DNA of 64,000 bases, from NCBI GenBank assembly GCA_027625915.1, contig JANTQA010000012.1, positions 13,168,501 through 13,232,500 of the forward strand. The letters run 5' to 3'. The notes beneath the pieces are model-generated. The model worked only from the letters and a program-made list of their open reading frames with translations, did no database searches and had not been told where the DNA came from. Shown piece by piece: positions 46,536 through 59,049 of the stretch. The position numbers were made by a program, and so were the translations under genes. Source of the stretch: Anaeramoeba flamelloides (lineage: Eukaryota; Metamonada; Anaeramoebidae). Each line of letters opens with the position of its first letter. Within the stretch, counting starts at the first letter, position 1.

Positions 46536-48414
46536 CTTGTTGTTATTGGTAAGATTCAGAAAATCAAATAGAATCATTTTTCGTTTTTTTTTTTTTGGTT
46601 TTTCAAAACAAAAGAATTATATTTTATCAAGGCGCCTTTAATAGCATTTTTTTTAAAATTTCAAATATGAAATCTCAAAATTGCAGAAAAATAGGTAAAC
46701 AAGCAAAATTTGAAATTATTTTCTGAAAAATAAACTCTTTTAAGCAATTCAACAATTTTTCAATAAGCCATTTGAAAAATATATTACACAAATTTTTTTA
46801 AAAGTCTCTTCAAAAATCATGAAAAATTTCATTAGATCGATTTTTTGACTTTAATTCAAATAATTTTTTAATCGTCCTTTTTTAAAACAACTCTGTAACG
46901 CTTTATTACAGCTGTTCCAACTCTACCGTGAAAAGTTACAAGACATACATATTAACCATCTCTGAGAAAATTTTCTTTTTTTGAAATAGAAAATTCAATT
47001 TCTATCATATCATAAGAGAAAATTTTCAAGGTCTGTTTCATAAGAAGAGAATTTTTTTTTTAAACAAAGACAAAAATTGAATTTCATAACAAAAGAAATC
47101 ATCCAAAGTTAAGAGAATTTTTGGATCATTGCTTCTAAATTGTTTTTCCCTGTGATTTTTATAATTTTGGAAATTGAAGATCCAAATTCACAAATATTGT
47201 TTTATATATTTGTTTGTAAATGTTAAAAATTAAGAAATATGAGAATATATTTTTTTTTCAGAAAATAATAATCATTTTTTAGAGGCATATCCTTCCTATG
47301 AGAAAGAGAGATTGATATTTCATAACAAATTAAAAGAAATGAATCTTAATGAATTTTTAAAACAATAAAGTTTGAACTTATTTTCATTAATGAATAATCT
47401 TGGAATCTATGTTTTAATAGTTAAATTTCTGAAAGGTAATTAATGTTTAGTGGTTCTCGAGTTAAATTAAAACCATTTCAATAAAAATAAAAATGAATTA
47501 ATTTTTTTTTATTTCTTCAATAATAAAAATTATGTTTAATATAAACTTTTATAACGATTTTAGAGTTTGGGTTATAAGAAGAAAGTTTATCCACGAAAAA
47601 CTATTTCAATGTCTTTTAGAATTCAAGAAATGATTGAAATCGATTTACTTTATTTCCATTTACAATGAAATTTTTTTTTTTTTTTGGAAACCGATTTGGA
47701 ATATATTTGGGCTTTTAATAAACATTACAATTAATTATGAATATAAAATTAGAATTATTATTTTTCTGCATAGTACATAAATAACTTTTTATACAATCTT
47801 TAAAAAAAAAAAAATAAAGATTTGAAAACCAATAAAATATATCTTTTATTTTTTTTTTTTTAAAGTTCACTTTACAAATAATAAGGTGGAAAAATCTACT
47901 ATTAATTTCATTTTTTTTTTGTTGTACTGTTATCTTTTTATTTTTTATTTTTTTAAAAGCATTTTGACAATTTATAAAAATGAATAAAACCAATTTTGTG
48001 TTTTAGGAGTATATATATATATATAAACCATTTTTCAAAAAGTTTGACTCATTTTCTAATGTTAATGGGAGTTGTTTTGAGAGTTTATCCCAGTATTATT
48101 TTCAAAAAATATTTTCTCAATTTTGGATCAGAATCATTTTTTCTAATTTGGCAAATTTTAGTTTTGCTTTTTCAAATTTTGGTTTTTCTTTTTTTTTTTT
48201 TTTTTTTTTTTCTTTTTTTTTTTAAAAAGATCCTATGGAAAAAAAAAGAGATCTTCGAAAAGACAAATAATCACTAAGAAAATTTAGACTATGTAGTGTC
48301 TTTTAAAATGTATTTAATTATAAAAAATCTTGCTGTTCAACTTTTTTTCAGTGAAAGTTCAGTAATAAAAAATTGATAATGCTGATTTCAAAAATTGTGA
48401 TGACAGTTTTTTTT
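46536..48414. other. AT-rich stretch, no gene seen
   Basis: Contains CAGCTGTTCCAACTCTACCG at about 46911, perhaps a half copy of the CAGTCAGTTCC MITE, and (TA)n at about 48008-48026. The long frames are all poly-Phe/poly-Lys shadows. Confidence 0.4.
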
Positions 48415-48947
48415 AAACCCCAATTCAAAATTTTTAACACACCAAAATTCAATTTGTGAAAAAAAAATCTTATTTAATCAATTAAAGAAGAAATACCAAA
48501 TTAGAACCATTCACTAATTGAGATGTTAACACTTGTTTATAAATTACAATACCCACAAAACAATAAATAAATAATTATCAATACAAATAAATCTAGGGTG
48601 TGTTAAAAATTTTGGAGAGAGCAAAACAAAAAAATACATTAGTAAATTTGTTGAAATCCTAATAGGAATATTGATCGATCAAATGGTTAGATACTACCAA
48701 CTAATTTTATATGAGTTCTTCCATTTATACAATTCGACTTTAACATAATATCGATGGTTAAAAAATATTTTTGATCCAACGAAACAAATTACGTAATTCA
48801 AACAATGAAATGAAAACAAAAACGAAAAGATGAAAAAATGATTTTCATATTTTACAAAAATCAAAATTTTCTCAAATTTGAATGAAATTGTATTATTACG
48901 ATTGTTTGGAACGTTTTATCTGTGTTGAAAATTTTGAATTTTAGTTT
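48415..48947 (+). mobile_element. 0.54-kb TIR element, AACCCCAATTCAAAAT family, copy 3
   Basis: Nearly identical to the 16.9-kb copy over its whole length (for example 'gaagaa..taccaaattagaaccattcactaattga', 'gatcaaatggttagatactaccaactaa'). Same orientation. Inverted ends are intact and TA stands outside both ends. Confidence 0.85.
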
Positions 48948-50682
48948 AGTTTTTGGTTTTATTTTTTTTTAATTTTTAATATATCAGGCTTTTATAGATT
49001 TACAATGACTTAAAAGTAAATTATAAATCATATTTAGTTATTAATTGTTCTTGAATACTAAAGAATATTTTTTTTTTCAATTTATTATTTCAGGCGAGTA
49101 ACAATTTGTTAAAAAGAGTTTATATATATATATATATATATATATAATGAATTGAAATTATTGATTTCTGCCTGGATAATGTGTAATTTTTTTTGTGGTC
49201 ATAGTTTCCATTTTAACTATGTAAATGTCATCAAATAACTAATCTTCCACATACTTAAGAGTAAATACAAATGTTTATTATTATTATTATTAGTTAGAAT
49301 AGATACATATATCACGTTTATACAATATTTCGTTTTAAAATCACAAAAAATTTATAAAAGCGCGTTTTTTTGAATTCTCCAAATGCTTTTTTGTTTCATT
49401 TTATTTTTTATTTTTTTTATTTCTTGAAAAAGTTCCCCATTTCTTTTGAAGGCCTACCCTTTGTTTCTGAGATGTGAAAAAATATTAATAGAAAACTTTG
49501 AAAGAACGAAAAAAAAAAAAAAAAAAAACAATTATATAGAGGTTGGAGGTAATTTTCTTAATAGTACTCGAAAAAAATTGGAACTTACTAAAATTCTATT
49601 TAAGTTGGTGGTGGTGGTGGTGGGGGGGGGGGGGGGATCCCAAACCTTCGAAAATTTTGATTTTCTATTTTGAAAACATCAAAACAATACAAAGTAGTGT
49701 TTTTTTTTAATACTCTTGAAAACTGTAAACTCTTTAAATCCGGAGAAAAAGAATTATTATTTATTTTAACAAATCAGTAATTCCAGAAGAAAAGTGGAAA
49801 AAATTTAACATTTTTACCAATTCCAAATTAGATCACTTCAACTAATTCTTTTGTGTTTTTATTCCATATATACATACACACATACGTACTTACATACATG
49901 TATATATATATATATATATATTAATAAAAAAAGTAATTATAAGTAAATTTTAGAATTTTTTTATTGATGTTTATTACTCTTGGGTGATTTTTTTTTCATT
50001 CATTTTGGTATGAGAGAAAAATTAAATAAACAAAACTTATCTGACAACATTAAAGGTAAAAAATTCTGGATTTTATTGTGTAAAAATATTATTAGATGTT
50101 GTTCAACCGACCCTCTCCTACTTTTTTACTTTATTTTATTTTTCATTTTCTTTTTCTTTCGTTTCTTTTTTTTTTTATCAAAGTCAATTTGAAAAAAAAA
50201 GAGCTTATAAAATACCTTAAAATTGTAAAAAATATTTAGTAAACAAGTTAAAATTTCCAAAAAACTCCAAAATTTTAGAATGAGATTTTGACAAAAAATT
50301 GAACCAAAAATTTTTTAAATTTTATTTTTTTTTGAAAATTTATTGTTTATTCAAGAATTTGAATAATAAATACAAACTCAAATCTGAAGAGTGTTATTCC
50401 TCTTAATATTTAACATTTGTGTTTTAGTTGATTATTCACACTTTTAAATAGAATATTTCATTTGTGGTCAGGTCTTCCTTTGTATGAAATTTGTTATATA
50501 TATATATACCCATTTAGATTAATAACACGAGAAACAAATATCCTTCTCTCGCATTCAAGGGGTATATCACATTAGTTTCCAATGCCAGAATTATATAATA
50601 CAATAATTAATAAAAAAATTTTGTACAAAAAATAAATTGTCAAAAATCCAAAGATAGCACAACATTTTAGTGAAAAGGTTTC
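48948..50682. other. Gene-poor stretch with microsatellites and a G15 run
   Basis: (TA)n at about 49122-49146 and 49902-49921. A (GGT)n tract followed by 15 Gs lies at 49606-49636. No supported gene. Confidence 0.45.
49606..49636 (+). repeat. G-rich tract (GGT)n + G15
   Basis: TTGGTGGTGGTGGTGGTGGG running into 15 consecutive Gs. It has obvious G-quadruplex potential on the plus strand, set in DNA of about 20% GC. Confidence 0.85.
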
Positions 50683-51388
50683 TAAACTATTTTTCAAACA
50701 ATAGGGCACACCTCTCAAATCGTCAATACCATCGAATTTTATTGTTAATAAGATAATTACTTATTGGTGATTTTCATTTTAATTATTCATTTTTTCATTT
50801 TTTGCTTTTTTTATTTTTGGATATTGAACAGTTGGAAAATGAAAAAGCATGATAAGAAGAAACCAATTTGGAAATAATCTACCAGTGTATAAATGGAAAC
50901 AGTTTAAGTTTGATTTCGAACGAGTTAGATTTAGGAATTAAGAAAGACCATTATTGGATTGATGCATGGAACAAAGAAAAGAGAAATTAAGAAAAAAACA
51001 ATTCCAACAAAATACCCAGATGAGTTGTTGCTTTATATTGAAAATGAGACTTTAAAGAACAAAAGTTTGGTGTGTAAAGAGTTATCAATAAAGTTTTGAG
51101 AACTTTTTCCCAATTCGCCTTGTTCAAAGGTTTTTATTAGGTTTATAATTTTTTTCATTACAATTTACAAAACGAGATTTCTTATTTCAAATAAAAGGGC
51201 ACGTCAATTTTTAAAATATTGAATTTTAATTTTTATTGATTTGTTTTAATGAGTTTTAAAGATTCAGTTGAGTGTTTTTTTATGTTTTAAAGCGTTTCTT
51301 ATATTTTAGAATGATACTACAATTAATTTGAATCATTTATGAATAATTCTTAAAATTTTTTGTGCCCTTTTATTTGAAAAAGAGTTTA
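50683..51388 (+). mobile_element. About 0.7-kb TIR element (AACTCTTTTTCAAA family, copy 3)
   Basis: Ends AACTATTTTTCAAACAATAG and the complement of AACTCTTTTTCAAATAAAAG, each followed by TA. The coding remnant reads NGNSLSLISNELDLGIKK, then DHYWIDAWNKEKR and a stop. It is clearer than in copy 1 and preserves the helix-turn-helix-like segment. Upstream of it the frame is broken. Non-autonomous as it stands. Confidence 0.8.
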
Positions 51389-53628
51389 AATTTAAGGAAA
51401 TTGAGGAATCAAAAAAAAAAAAAAAAAAGGGGGTTTAATTTACAAATTGAAAGAGTCTCACAATTCTAGGACAATGAAATTATCTAATTCCCAAAATGAT
51501 AGGTTGTTTGTTTCATGTTTGTGTCTCTTTGCCTTCATTTTACTATTTTCAACAATAAGAGATCAATAAAAAGAATTTATTTATTTGATTTAAGAATATG
51601 TACTCAATAGAATGTCTAGGGGTTTTATTCCATTGTAAAAAACTTTAAAAAAAAACATTAAAAAGATAAAGATACCTGAAATTAAACAATTCTACAACAT
51701 TATTACTTTTTAGAAGCAATATGAGAGTATTGAAAAGAAACACATATTTTTTAAAAGGTAACACTAATGATCAATCGTTCCAAGGCGGTAACCACCACTA
51801 CAGGCAAAAAATGAACTCTGAAAATTAAAGGTAACCAAAACTATAAATTGGATTTCTTTTATACATCTTTTATAAATTATTTTTTCAAAGTTATGATCAT
51901 TTTATTTAATTAAGAAAAGATAGCTATATAAACTCATTAAGGTTTGAATATTCCCTTTTTCAAAATTCCCGACTTTTGAAAAAAACATAAATTTTTCTGG
52001 GTATTTTTTTATAAATGGGTTAAAATGAATGGATTTTTGCTTGAACATTAAGTATACAAAAAGAATAAATGTTAAAATAATTTGAAGAAAAAAAGAGGGG
52101 ATGTATATACAAACTCAAAAATGGAAAAATAATAAAATTATCAAAAATATTCCAAGAAGAGATAGAAAAATCAGTTTTTTAATTTAATTTAGCGATATCT
52201 TTTGAAAGGAATATTTTATTCCAAAATTAAAAAATATTATTCTTTTTGGAATACAAGATAAATAAATGAAAATAATCGCTCCACTAAGTCAAATAAAAAA
52301 ATCAAAAATTTTACAATTAAAAATGAAAAAAATATTACTGAAAATTTTCCTATTTTTTTTGCAATTCTTTTAGTATCTAATAAAGTTGTAATCCTTTCTC
52401 AAAATTGGTATGTATAATAGTGTTTATTGTGTGAGTGTATTTCAAAAATACAAAATTTAGAGAATTTTTTTGAAAAAAATTTTTCCTTATCTTGATCCAA
52501 GAGAAGACTCCTTCCATTTCTTTTGTGTTTTCCAGCTTCAAAGAAGGGAGAGTATTACAAATAAAACAAAATTAGAGAAAGCAAGGTCATGAAAAAATGA
52601 TGGTGTGCTTGATAATAAAGACAATTCTGGTCTACTCTTGTACGTAAGCGAGAAAGAATTTTACAATTATTTGAATACTTCATTCAAGGAATTATTCTTA
52701 CTATGAACAAATAGGATTTAAATCCACAAACCAGCGAAAAAAAAAGATTTTCTATTGTTTCGTTTCGATTCTTTCAAACTAATTTGTCACAATACGGGTT
52801 CTTGATTTCTTTTTTCTGTTAGTAGAATTATTCTAATCTTGGAAAAAATTTCTTTCGAAATTTTTGAGCCTTAGCTAACAACAAACTTTCAATAAGTCCA
52901 CTCTTTTATCAATTCTATTTAATACTTTCACTTAGAATTCTCAATTCGATATTCAGAAAAAGTATATCAAGATAATAGCAAAATGGTCTTTGACAATTAA
53001 AATTTGTTGAAAAATAAATGGAACAAAATTTGCAAAAAAATGTTTTCTAATTTAATCAAATATCAAAATTGTAATTATTTAATTCCAGAATTCGAGTGTA
53101 CTCACATTTCCCTTCTTGATTCACAGACATAGTCATAATTTATTAAATTCTTGAGTTATTGGTATATTTGGAGAAAATTATAAGAGAATTTGGTTCCTTT
53201 TATTTTTTTAATTAGGAGTAAAACTAGACACCAATTTCGGTCATTTCACGAGGTGCTATTTGATTCTTGATAAAAAAAGAAAAGGTATTAAAAATTTTTT
53301 CTTCAATTCAAGATCCCCAAACCAAACAAAAAAAAAAGAAATCCCACAAAAATTTAATTTTTAAATAAAATCCAAAAGTATCATGAATAAATCAAAGAAC
53401 AGTTCAAGAGTGGAAAAAAGCACAGACACTTTCATCGTGGTCTGACTTTGTACTCACTTTTTTTTATAACTTGCTGAAAATTTTCTTAATTTTTCTTCAA
53501 ATTTTACTCAAATCAAACTTGAAATTCCACAAAAAACAATGGGACTTTGTTTCTCCTCTTTCACTTTGAACAAACATCATTTTTTCTAATTCTTCCATAT
53601 TTTCAAAATATAATTTTTCGATCAAGAA
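51389..53628. other. Gene-poor stretch
   Basis: No exon could be supported on either strand. It may include the 5' UTR and promoter of the gene starting at 53629. Confidence 0.4.
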
Positions 53629-54391
53629 ATGGCATCAAATTTCCTAAATTTTTCGAAAGAATTTCAAGGTTTTCGTAAATATTTCTTTTCTTTTTTGGTT
53701 TTTATTTTTGACCGCCTTCTTCTCTTGTTGGGCTTTGTTCTGATTAAAAAAAAACAATATTGGTTTGTCCAATTTATCTTGTTTTTCTTTTTGCTTTAAC
53801 TAGGATCAAAATATAATGGGCCATATATTGACACAAACGAAACAATTGAAAAAACAAAACTCGAACAAACATACGAGCTATCTTCACCTATTTACCTCGA
53901 CTCACAAGGGAATTTGTATGATTTATTCTATTTACCAATTGAAAAACCACAAAACAAGAGCAAAGAAACAAAAGTTAAAGAAATAAATGGTATGAGTTTC
54001 TTGAATTTTTTCGGGTTGAAAAAAAAAAAAAAAGACTCCGATTTTGCATTCTAAACTCCTTCTCTTTTGGTTGTTGATTTTTGTGTTTTCTTATTGATCC
54101 CTCTCCTTCTTAAAACAAACTATTTTTTTTTTAAATTTTCTGTCCACAGAAATCTTAAATGATCCGCTTTGTGATTCACGAGAAGAAAAAATGAAACAAA
54201 TTAATCAACTTTCTTCATTAGATCTTTCTCGATTAAAACAGTTTCCCGATACAGACAATTTTGAAACCTTTGAGGAATATGAAAAAGCGGCATTAAATTG
54301 GAAAAAAGAGATCCAGAATACAATTGGTGCACTTCACCTTCCTGAACAGATTAGTTTACAAACTTACCAATTTCCAGAACAATATTTTGAT
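53629..54391 (+). CDS. 5' part of a multi-exon gene of unknown function
   Basis: Exons 53629-53674, 53804-53989 and 54150-54391 join in phase from an ATG at 53629, with donors GTAAAT, GTATGA and GTAATT. The product begins MASNFLNFSKEFQGFRSKYN, then YELSSPIYLDSQGNLYDLFY. In exon 3 it carries NFETFEEYEKAALNWKKEIQ followed by LHLPEQISLQTYQFPEQYFD. Exon 3 ends at a good donor, and reading on only gives hydrophobic intron sequence, so the gene must continue. A similar motif (YKTFSEFERAYRRWSQITY) appears in the exons at 59678-60260. That part has no start codon, so both parts probably belong to one gene. The 458-bp MITE sits 280 bp after exon 3. I do not recognise the family. Confidence 0.65.
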
Positions 54392-54669
54392 GTAATTTTT
54401 TTTTGTTTCTTCTTTCCAAGCAATCAAAAACAAATCAAACAAATAACAAAACACAAAAATACTGTAATTCAATTTTTCATCAAAAAGAATCATTTTTTTA
54501 AACTATATTTATTATGGTGTGTGCTCGGTTCATTAAAAGAATATTAACCAAATAACTTTTACGAAATTAAAATTGAGAGTACAAAGCCAACTTTATCACG
54601 ATCATAAAAAATATCCCACCTCGGGCAATATTGCACTTTGAATTGTAAATGGGATAAAATTTCAGCTAA

Positions 54670-55127
54670 CTGTCGAGAGAAAAATGTTGGACACAGAAAA
54701 ATAGTTGGACAGCAATTTTAATTGGGAACATTACTGAAAATGATTTTTAATTTCTATCGGTTGTGAAATAACTAAAGAAAATAACAATAATCTACTTATT
54801 AGAATAACGATTAATGTAATTCTACTTTTTCAAAACCTTATCTCTTATAATCTAAAGCAAGTTGAAAAATTACCATTTTCAGAATTAATAGTAAACTTTA
54901 CTACAACTTGGATTTTTGTTAAAATAACATGATCTACTTTAGTTATCAAGCTTTCAAATGAGTATTCTACAAATACCACAGATTAATGAACTTGTAACAC
55001 CTTTAAACCTGGATTTATATAAAAGTAACCTAGTTATCAATAGGATTTGATTTTCATTTTTACTAATATTCCCAATTAAAAATGGTGTCCAACCATTTTT
55101 CTATGTCCAACATTTTTCTCTCAACAG
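54670..55127. mobile_element. 458-bp MITE with TAA target duplication (CTGTTGAGAGAAAAATG family, copy 2)
   Basis: Same length as the 43.3-kb copy and close to identical to it (I estimate above 90%). Ends CTGTCGAGAGAAAAATGTTG and the complement of CTGTTGAGAGAAAAATGTTG, flanked by TAA on both sides (54667-54669, 55128-55130). It lies in what appears to be an intron of the 53.6-61.7-kb gene. Confidence 0.85.
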
Positions 55128-55506
55128 TAAATATCCATTTTTCCATTTTGAAATCTTTCTTTTCATTTAGAATTCTTAGAGGAACCAAAACAAATCATTA
55201 TATTCGAATAAAAAAGAACCAAACAAATAAATAGAGACCACAATTACAATCTATTTCCTTGAAAGTTCTGTTTGTAACAAAAGGAAAAGGGATAAAAGAA
55301 AATTTTTACCCATTTATTATTCAAATACCAGTAATGGAGTATTGTGAAAAAAATTTTCTTTTCTTTTGATTTTCAAATAATAACTTCAACAACTGTTCTG
55401 TCCATGTTGAGTCGATGAAAAAATCTAATATTGATGATAATCCCAATTAAAATAAAAAGGAAAAAGTTACGCCGATTGTACAAAAACCAAATTTTGGTTT
55501 AAGGAT

Positions 55507-56423
55507 GTGCTGTTGTCAAAATAACACGTGCCAAATAGTTTAATTCGTGTTTCAAAAAAAAAAGCGTGTTTCTTTTTTATAAAAGACCTTCTCATTAACA
55601 TATCAAAGAAATTGAAAATAAACAATAAGTAAATATGGTATTGATTTCTTAAAGTTTCTATTATTAAAAAATAAATTCATAAAAATTCAGGATCAAATTG
55701 GAAAATTTATCTCAAAAAATAAGAGCAAATTTTTGAGATAACCAATCTGAAAAAAAAGTTCAACACGGTTTTTCATTGGGAACATTAATAAAAATGAAAA
55801 TTCAAAGTAAGATCAATTAAAAAAAGAATAAATAAATAAATAAAGACAAAATGAAGTATTCAGCACAATAACAGTTTTTTTAATACTATCTTTTGGGTAT
55901 GGGGTTTTCTTTGATTGATCAATTATTAAAAATTTGTTCAAAAAATTGACTATTTTTAAGGATCTCCAAAACCACACCAACAATTTCGATAAATCAAGTA
56001 GATTTAAATTGTATTTGTTGGGTTGATTGAAAATAATATAATGGATCATTCTTTGAAGTTAATTGGTTTCTTCTTTTTATGTTACTTTGAATTTTCGGGT
56101 TCTATTAATGTTCCCAATGAAAAACCGTGTTGAACTTTTTTTCCTGTTTCACTTTTTTTCCAAAATGGTAATTTTTATTTGTCAAAAAAACAAAAAATTT
56201 AATAAAAATTGAGAAAATTACAAAAAATTTTGAACAAATTTCATTCATAATTTAAAATTTACAAAAAAACTCAATGATCTTACCTTCAAAATTGATTTGA
56301 ACTTAGGTGTACTATTGGATAGCGAATTGAATTTTTCATTGGAAGAAGAAGAAAAAAAAGCACGGCTTTTATTTTGAAACACGGATTAAAGACTTTGGGC
56401 ACGCATTTTTTTGATCATTGTAC
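55507..56423. mobile_element. Foldback element, GTGCTGTTGTCAAAATAA family, interrupted by another element
   Basis: The left end GTGCTGTTGTCAAAATAACA (then CGTGCC, TTTAATTCGTGTTTCAAAA) pairs with the right end, complement of GTACAATGATCAAAAAAATG (CGTGCCC, TTTAATCCGTGTTTCAAAA). After removing 55750-56142 the length is about 520 bp, similar to the uninterrupted copy at 41181-41644. A partial copy is at about 1128. Confidence 0.7.
55750..56142. mobile_element. 393-bp MITE nested in the foldback element
   Basis: Near-perfect inverted ends of about 50 bp: AAAAGTTCAACACGGTTTTT, then CATTGGGAACATTAATA, on both sides. The TTGGGAACATTA block is shared with the TIR of the 458-bp MITE family, so the two may be cross-mobilised relatives. 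It interrupts the older element at 55507-56423. The frame at 55813-56049 is not supported as coding. Confidence 0.8.
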
Positions 56424-56424
56424 A

Positions 56425-56549
56425 TTCTAAATGAATTCTTCAGATACACCACAAATGCCACCCTTTTAATCTTTGGAGAAAAGATCATAAGAGTCTATAC
56501 TAAAATGAAAGGACAACATTAGTAGTGTATCTGAAGAATTCATTTTGAA
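56425..56549. mobile_element. 125-bp MITE-like inverted repeat
   Basis: Ends TTCTAAATGAATTCTTCAGA (then TACAC) and the complement of TTCAAAATGAATTCTTCAGA, a pair of about 25 bp. It stands immediately beside the right end of the foldback element. Single copy here; no clear target duplication. Confidence 0.65.
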
Positions 56550-56667
56550 CGCCCACCTTAAAAAACACATTAGATTCTTTAAAGTTGTTTGAAAAGAGCA
56601 TGATCAAAAAAAAAGTTTTTAATAAACAACCGAAAAATAAGTCTATTAAATTTTATTAACTAAATTA

Positions 56668-57377
56668 TAAACTCTTTTTCAAATAAAAGGGCACATAAAA
56701 TTTCAAGAATTATTCATAATTGAATCAAGCCAATCGTAGTATCATTCTAAAATATAAGAAACTCTTTAAAACATAAAAAAACACTCAACTGAATCTTTAA
56801 AACCCATTAAAACCAAATAATAAAAATTAAAATTAAATATTTTAAAAATTGGTATGTCCTTTTATTTGAAATGAGAAATCTCGTTTTGTAAATTGTAAAG
56901 AAAAAAAATTATAAACCCAATAAAAACCTTTGAACAAAGTGAATTGGGAAAAAGTTCTCAACACTTTATTGATAACTCTTTACACACCAAACTTTTGTTC
57001 TTTAAAGTCTCATTTTCAATATAAAGTCACTACTCATCTGGGTATTTTGTTGGAATTGTTTTTTTCTTTATTTTTTTTTTCTCTTTGTTCCATGCATCAA
57101 TCCAATAATGGATTTTCTTAATTCCTAAATCTATCTCATTCTAAATCAAACTTAAACTGTTTCCATTTTTATACTGGTAGATTATTTCCAAATTGATTTC
57201 TTCTTATCTTGTTTTTTTCATTTTCCAACTGTTCAATATCAAAATAAAAAAAAAACAAAAAATGAAAAAATGAATAATCAAAATGAAAATCACCCATAAG
57301 TAATTATCTTATTAATAATCAAATTTGATAGTATTAATGATTTGAGAGGAGTGCTCTTTTGTTTGAAAAAGAGTTTA
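56668..57377 (-). mobile_element. About 0.7-kb TIR element (AACTCTTTTTCAAA family, copy 4)
   Basis: Ends AACTCTTTTTCAAATAAAAG and the complement of AACTCTTTTTCAAACAAAAG, each followed by TA. Oriented like the 17.4-kb copy and close to it in sequence. The coding remnant on the minus strand is broken. Confidence 0.8.
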
Positions 57378-59049
57378 GATACTTTTGAAAACTTTTTTGT
57401 TACACCTTTTTAAAATCACTAACAAATAAATTGATTTCAAAGAAAATTCCAAAAACTTTAGAAGAATCTTATATTAAAAAAGTCTTCTCAACTCATTTTA
57501 ATATCACATAATATTTTTAGACTTCTTAATTTTTTTTAAAGAACGATAAAGACTTTTCTTTTTTCTGAAAAATTTGGTAAAGAATTATAAAAAAACAAAT
57601 CTTTAAAAATTTAAATAATAATCAACAAAAGTCTATCTCTTGAAAAATTAAATCAAAATTTATTATTGAAATTAAATACTTGAAATTATTTTAATAAAGT
57701 ACTTCAATTTTTCAAAATTAAATATATAAATAAAAAGTCAACAGATCTTTCTTCATATGAAAAAAAAAAGAAAAAAAAAAAATTTACAGTTGAAAGTTAG
57801 AGAATTTGATGTAAGGTGAAAAATGTCCAAAAAATAAAAGAAGATTTTTATTTTTTAAACTTTTTACTTTTTCCAAATTTCCTTTTTTGAGTGTTTGGGT
57901 TACTTTGGTTCCTTCGCCCCCCCCCTTATGTTTTTTCCTTTCGGAATTATTTATAAGTAAAAAAGAAAACTTTTTTTCTTTCTGCCCTTAAAGAAATCAA
58001 AAAAAAAAAAAAAAAAAAAGAGGAAGAGATTTCTAAAAAATTTTTTACAAACAAAAATCAACAATATTAATATTTCCCAAGGAGCTTGTTGAAAGATTGT
58101 ATTTCAATACTCGTATTCATCACATAATATTTAACAAAAAAATATGGATATTTGAAAGATTTTCAAATCATAAATTAAAAGGAAAGTTTCCTTTTACAAG
58201 CCCAATTTATTGTTAAATTTAAATATTCTTAATTAATTAATGGATTCTCATTTCCGTCAGATCTTATCTTATTTGAAAATAACAAAATCATAAATTGGAT
58301 CTCAATAAATTTAAAGCAACAGAAATCAAACAAGAACTCTTACTTGAAATCTAAGCACGATAAGAAGAATTCCACCCAATTTTTTTGTATATTTGTCATT
58401 ATCCAAAAAGATGTAAATTTCTATTTAATAACCCCATTTTAATCTTATAACCTATGTTAATAAGAATTCATAAGACACATTACCTTTGAATTTTAGTTAT
58501 AATTCTCAATATAAACCCTTTGAATTGAATAATAAAGAAAATAAAATAATTTTTCTATAAAAAATTAATAACAGGTAATTAAGAAAAAAATATCTCATTT
58601 GAGGTACAAATTTAGATAAAAATCAGGTTTTAGTACAAATTACAAACAACAAAATTTATTTTTTATAATTATTTAAAAAAAATTTCATATGTAATCTGAA
58701 TTTATTTTTTCTAATAGTTTCTCTGTTGGATTTTAATTGATCCCGAATAACTGTCTCTCCTGGCTTGTTTAAATGAGTACAAAATATTTGGATTGTGAAA
58801 AAAGATTTTTACCTAAATACAAACATATTTACCTAAATACAAACATATTTACCTGAATACAAATATATTTTTACAATTAAATTACTCATATTAAAACATA
58901 AAAAACAATTATTTAATAATGATATCTAATTTGCATTTGAAAACAATCAAATTATTTTACAATTATAATTAATCTATTTTTTTTTTATATTTACAATTTA
59001 AAATTTATAAAATATTACAATTTTTAAAAGAAACAAAAAAATGAAACAG
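57378..59049. other. Remainder of the presumed large intron
   Basis: AT-rich, without a recognisable exon. Contains C9 at 57917-57925 and a 20-bp tandem repeat at 58809-58870. A small exon with one extra base may hide here, because the phases of the flanking exons (0 before, 1 after) do not match directly. Confidence 0.35.
58809..58870 (+). repeat. Tandem repeat, 20-bp unit, three copies
   Basis: Unit ATTTACCTAAATACAAACAT repeated three times, the last with two changes (CCTGAATACAAATAT). Confidence 0.85.
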
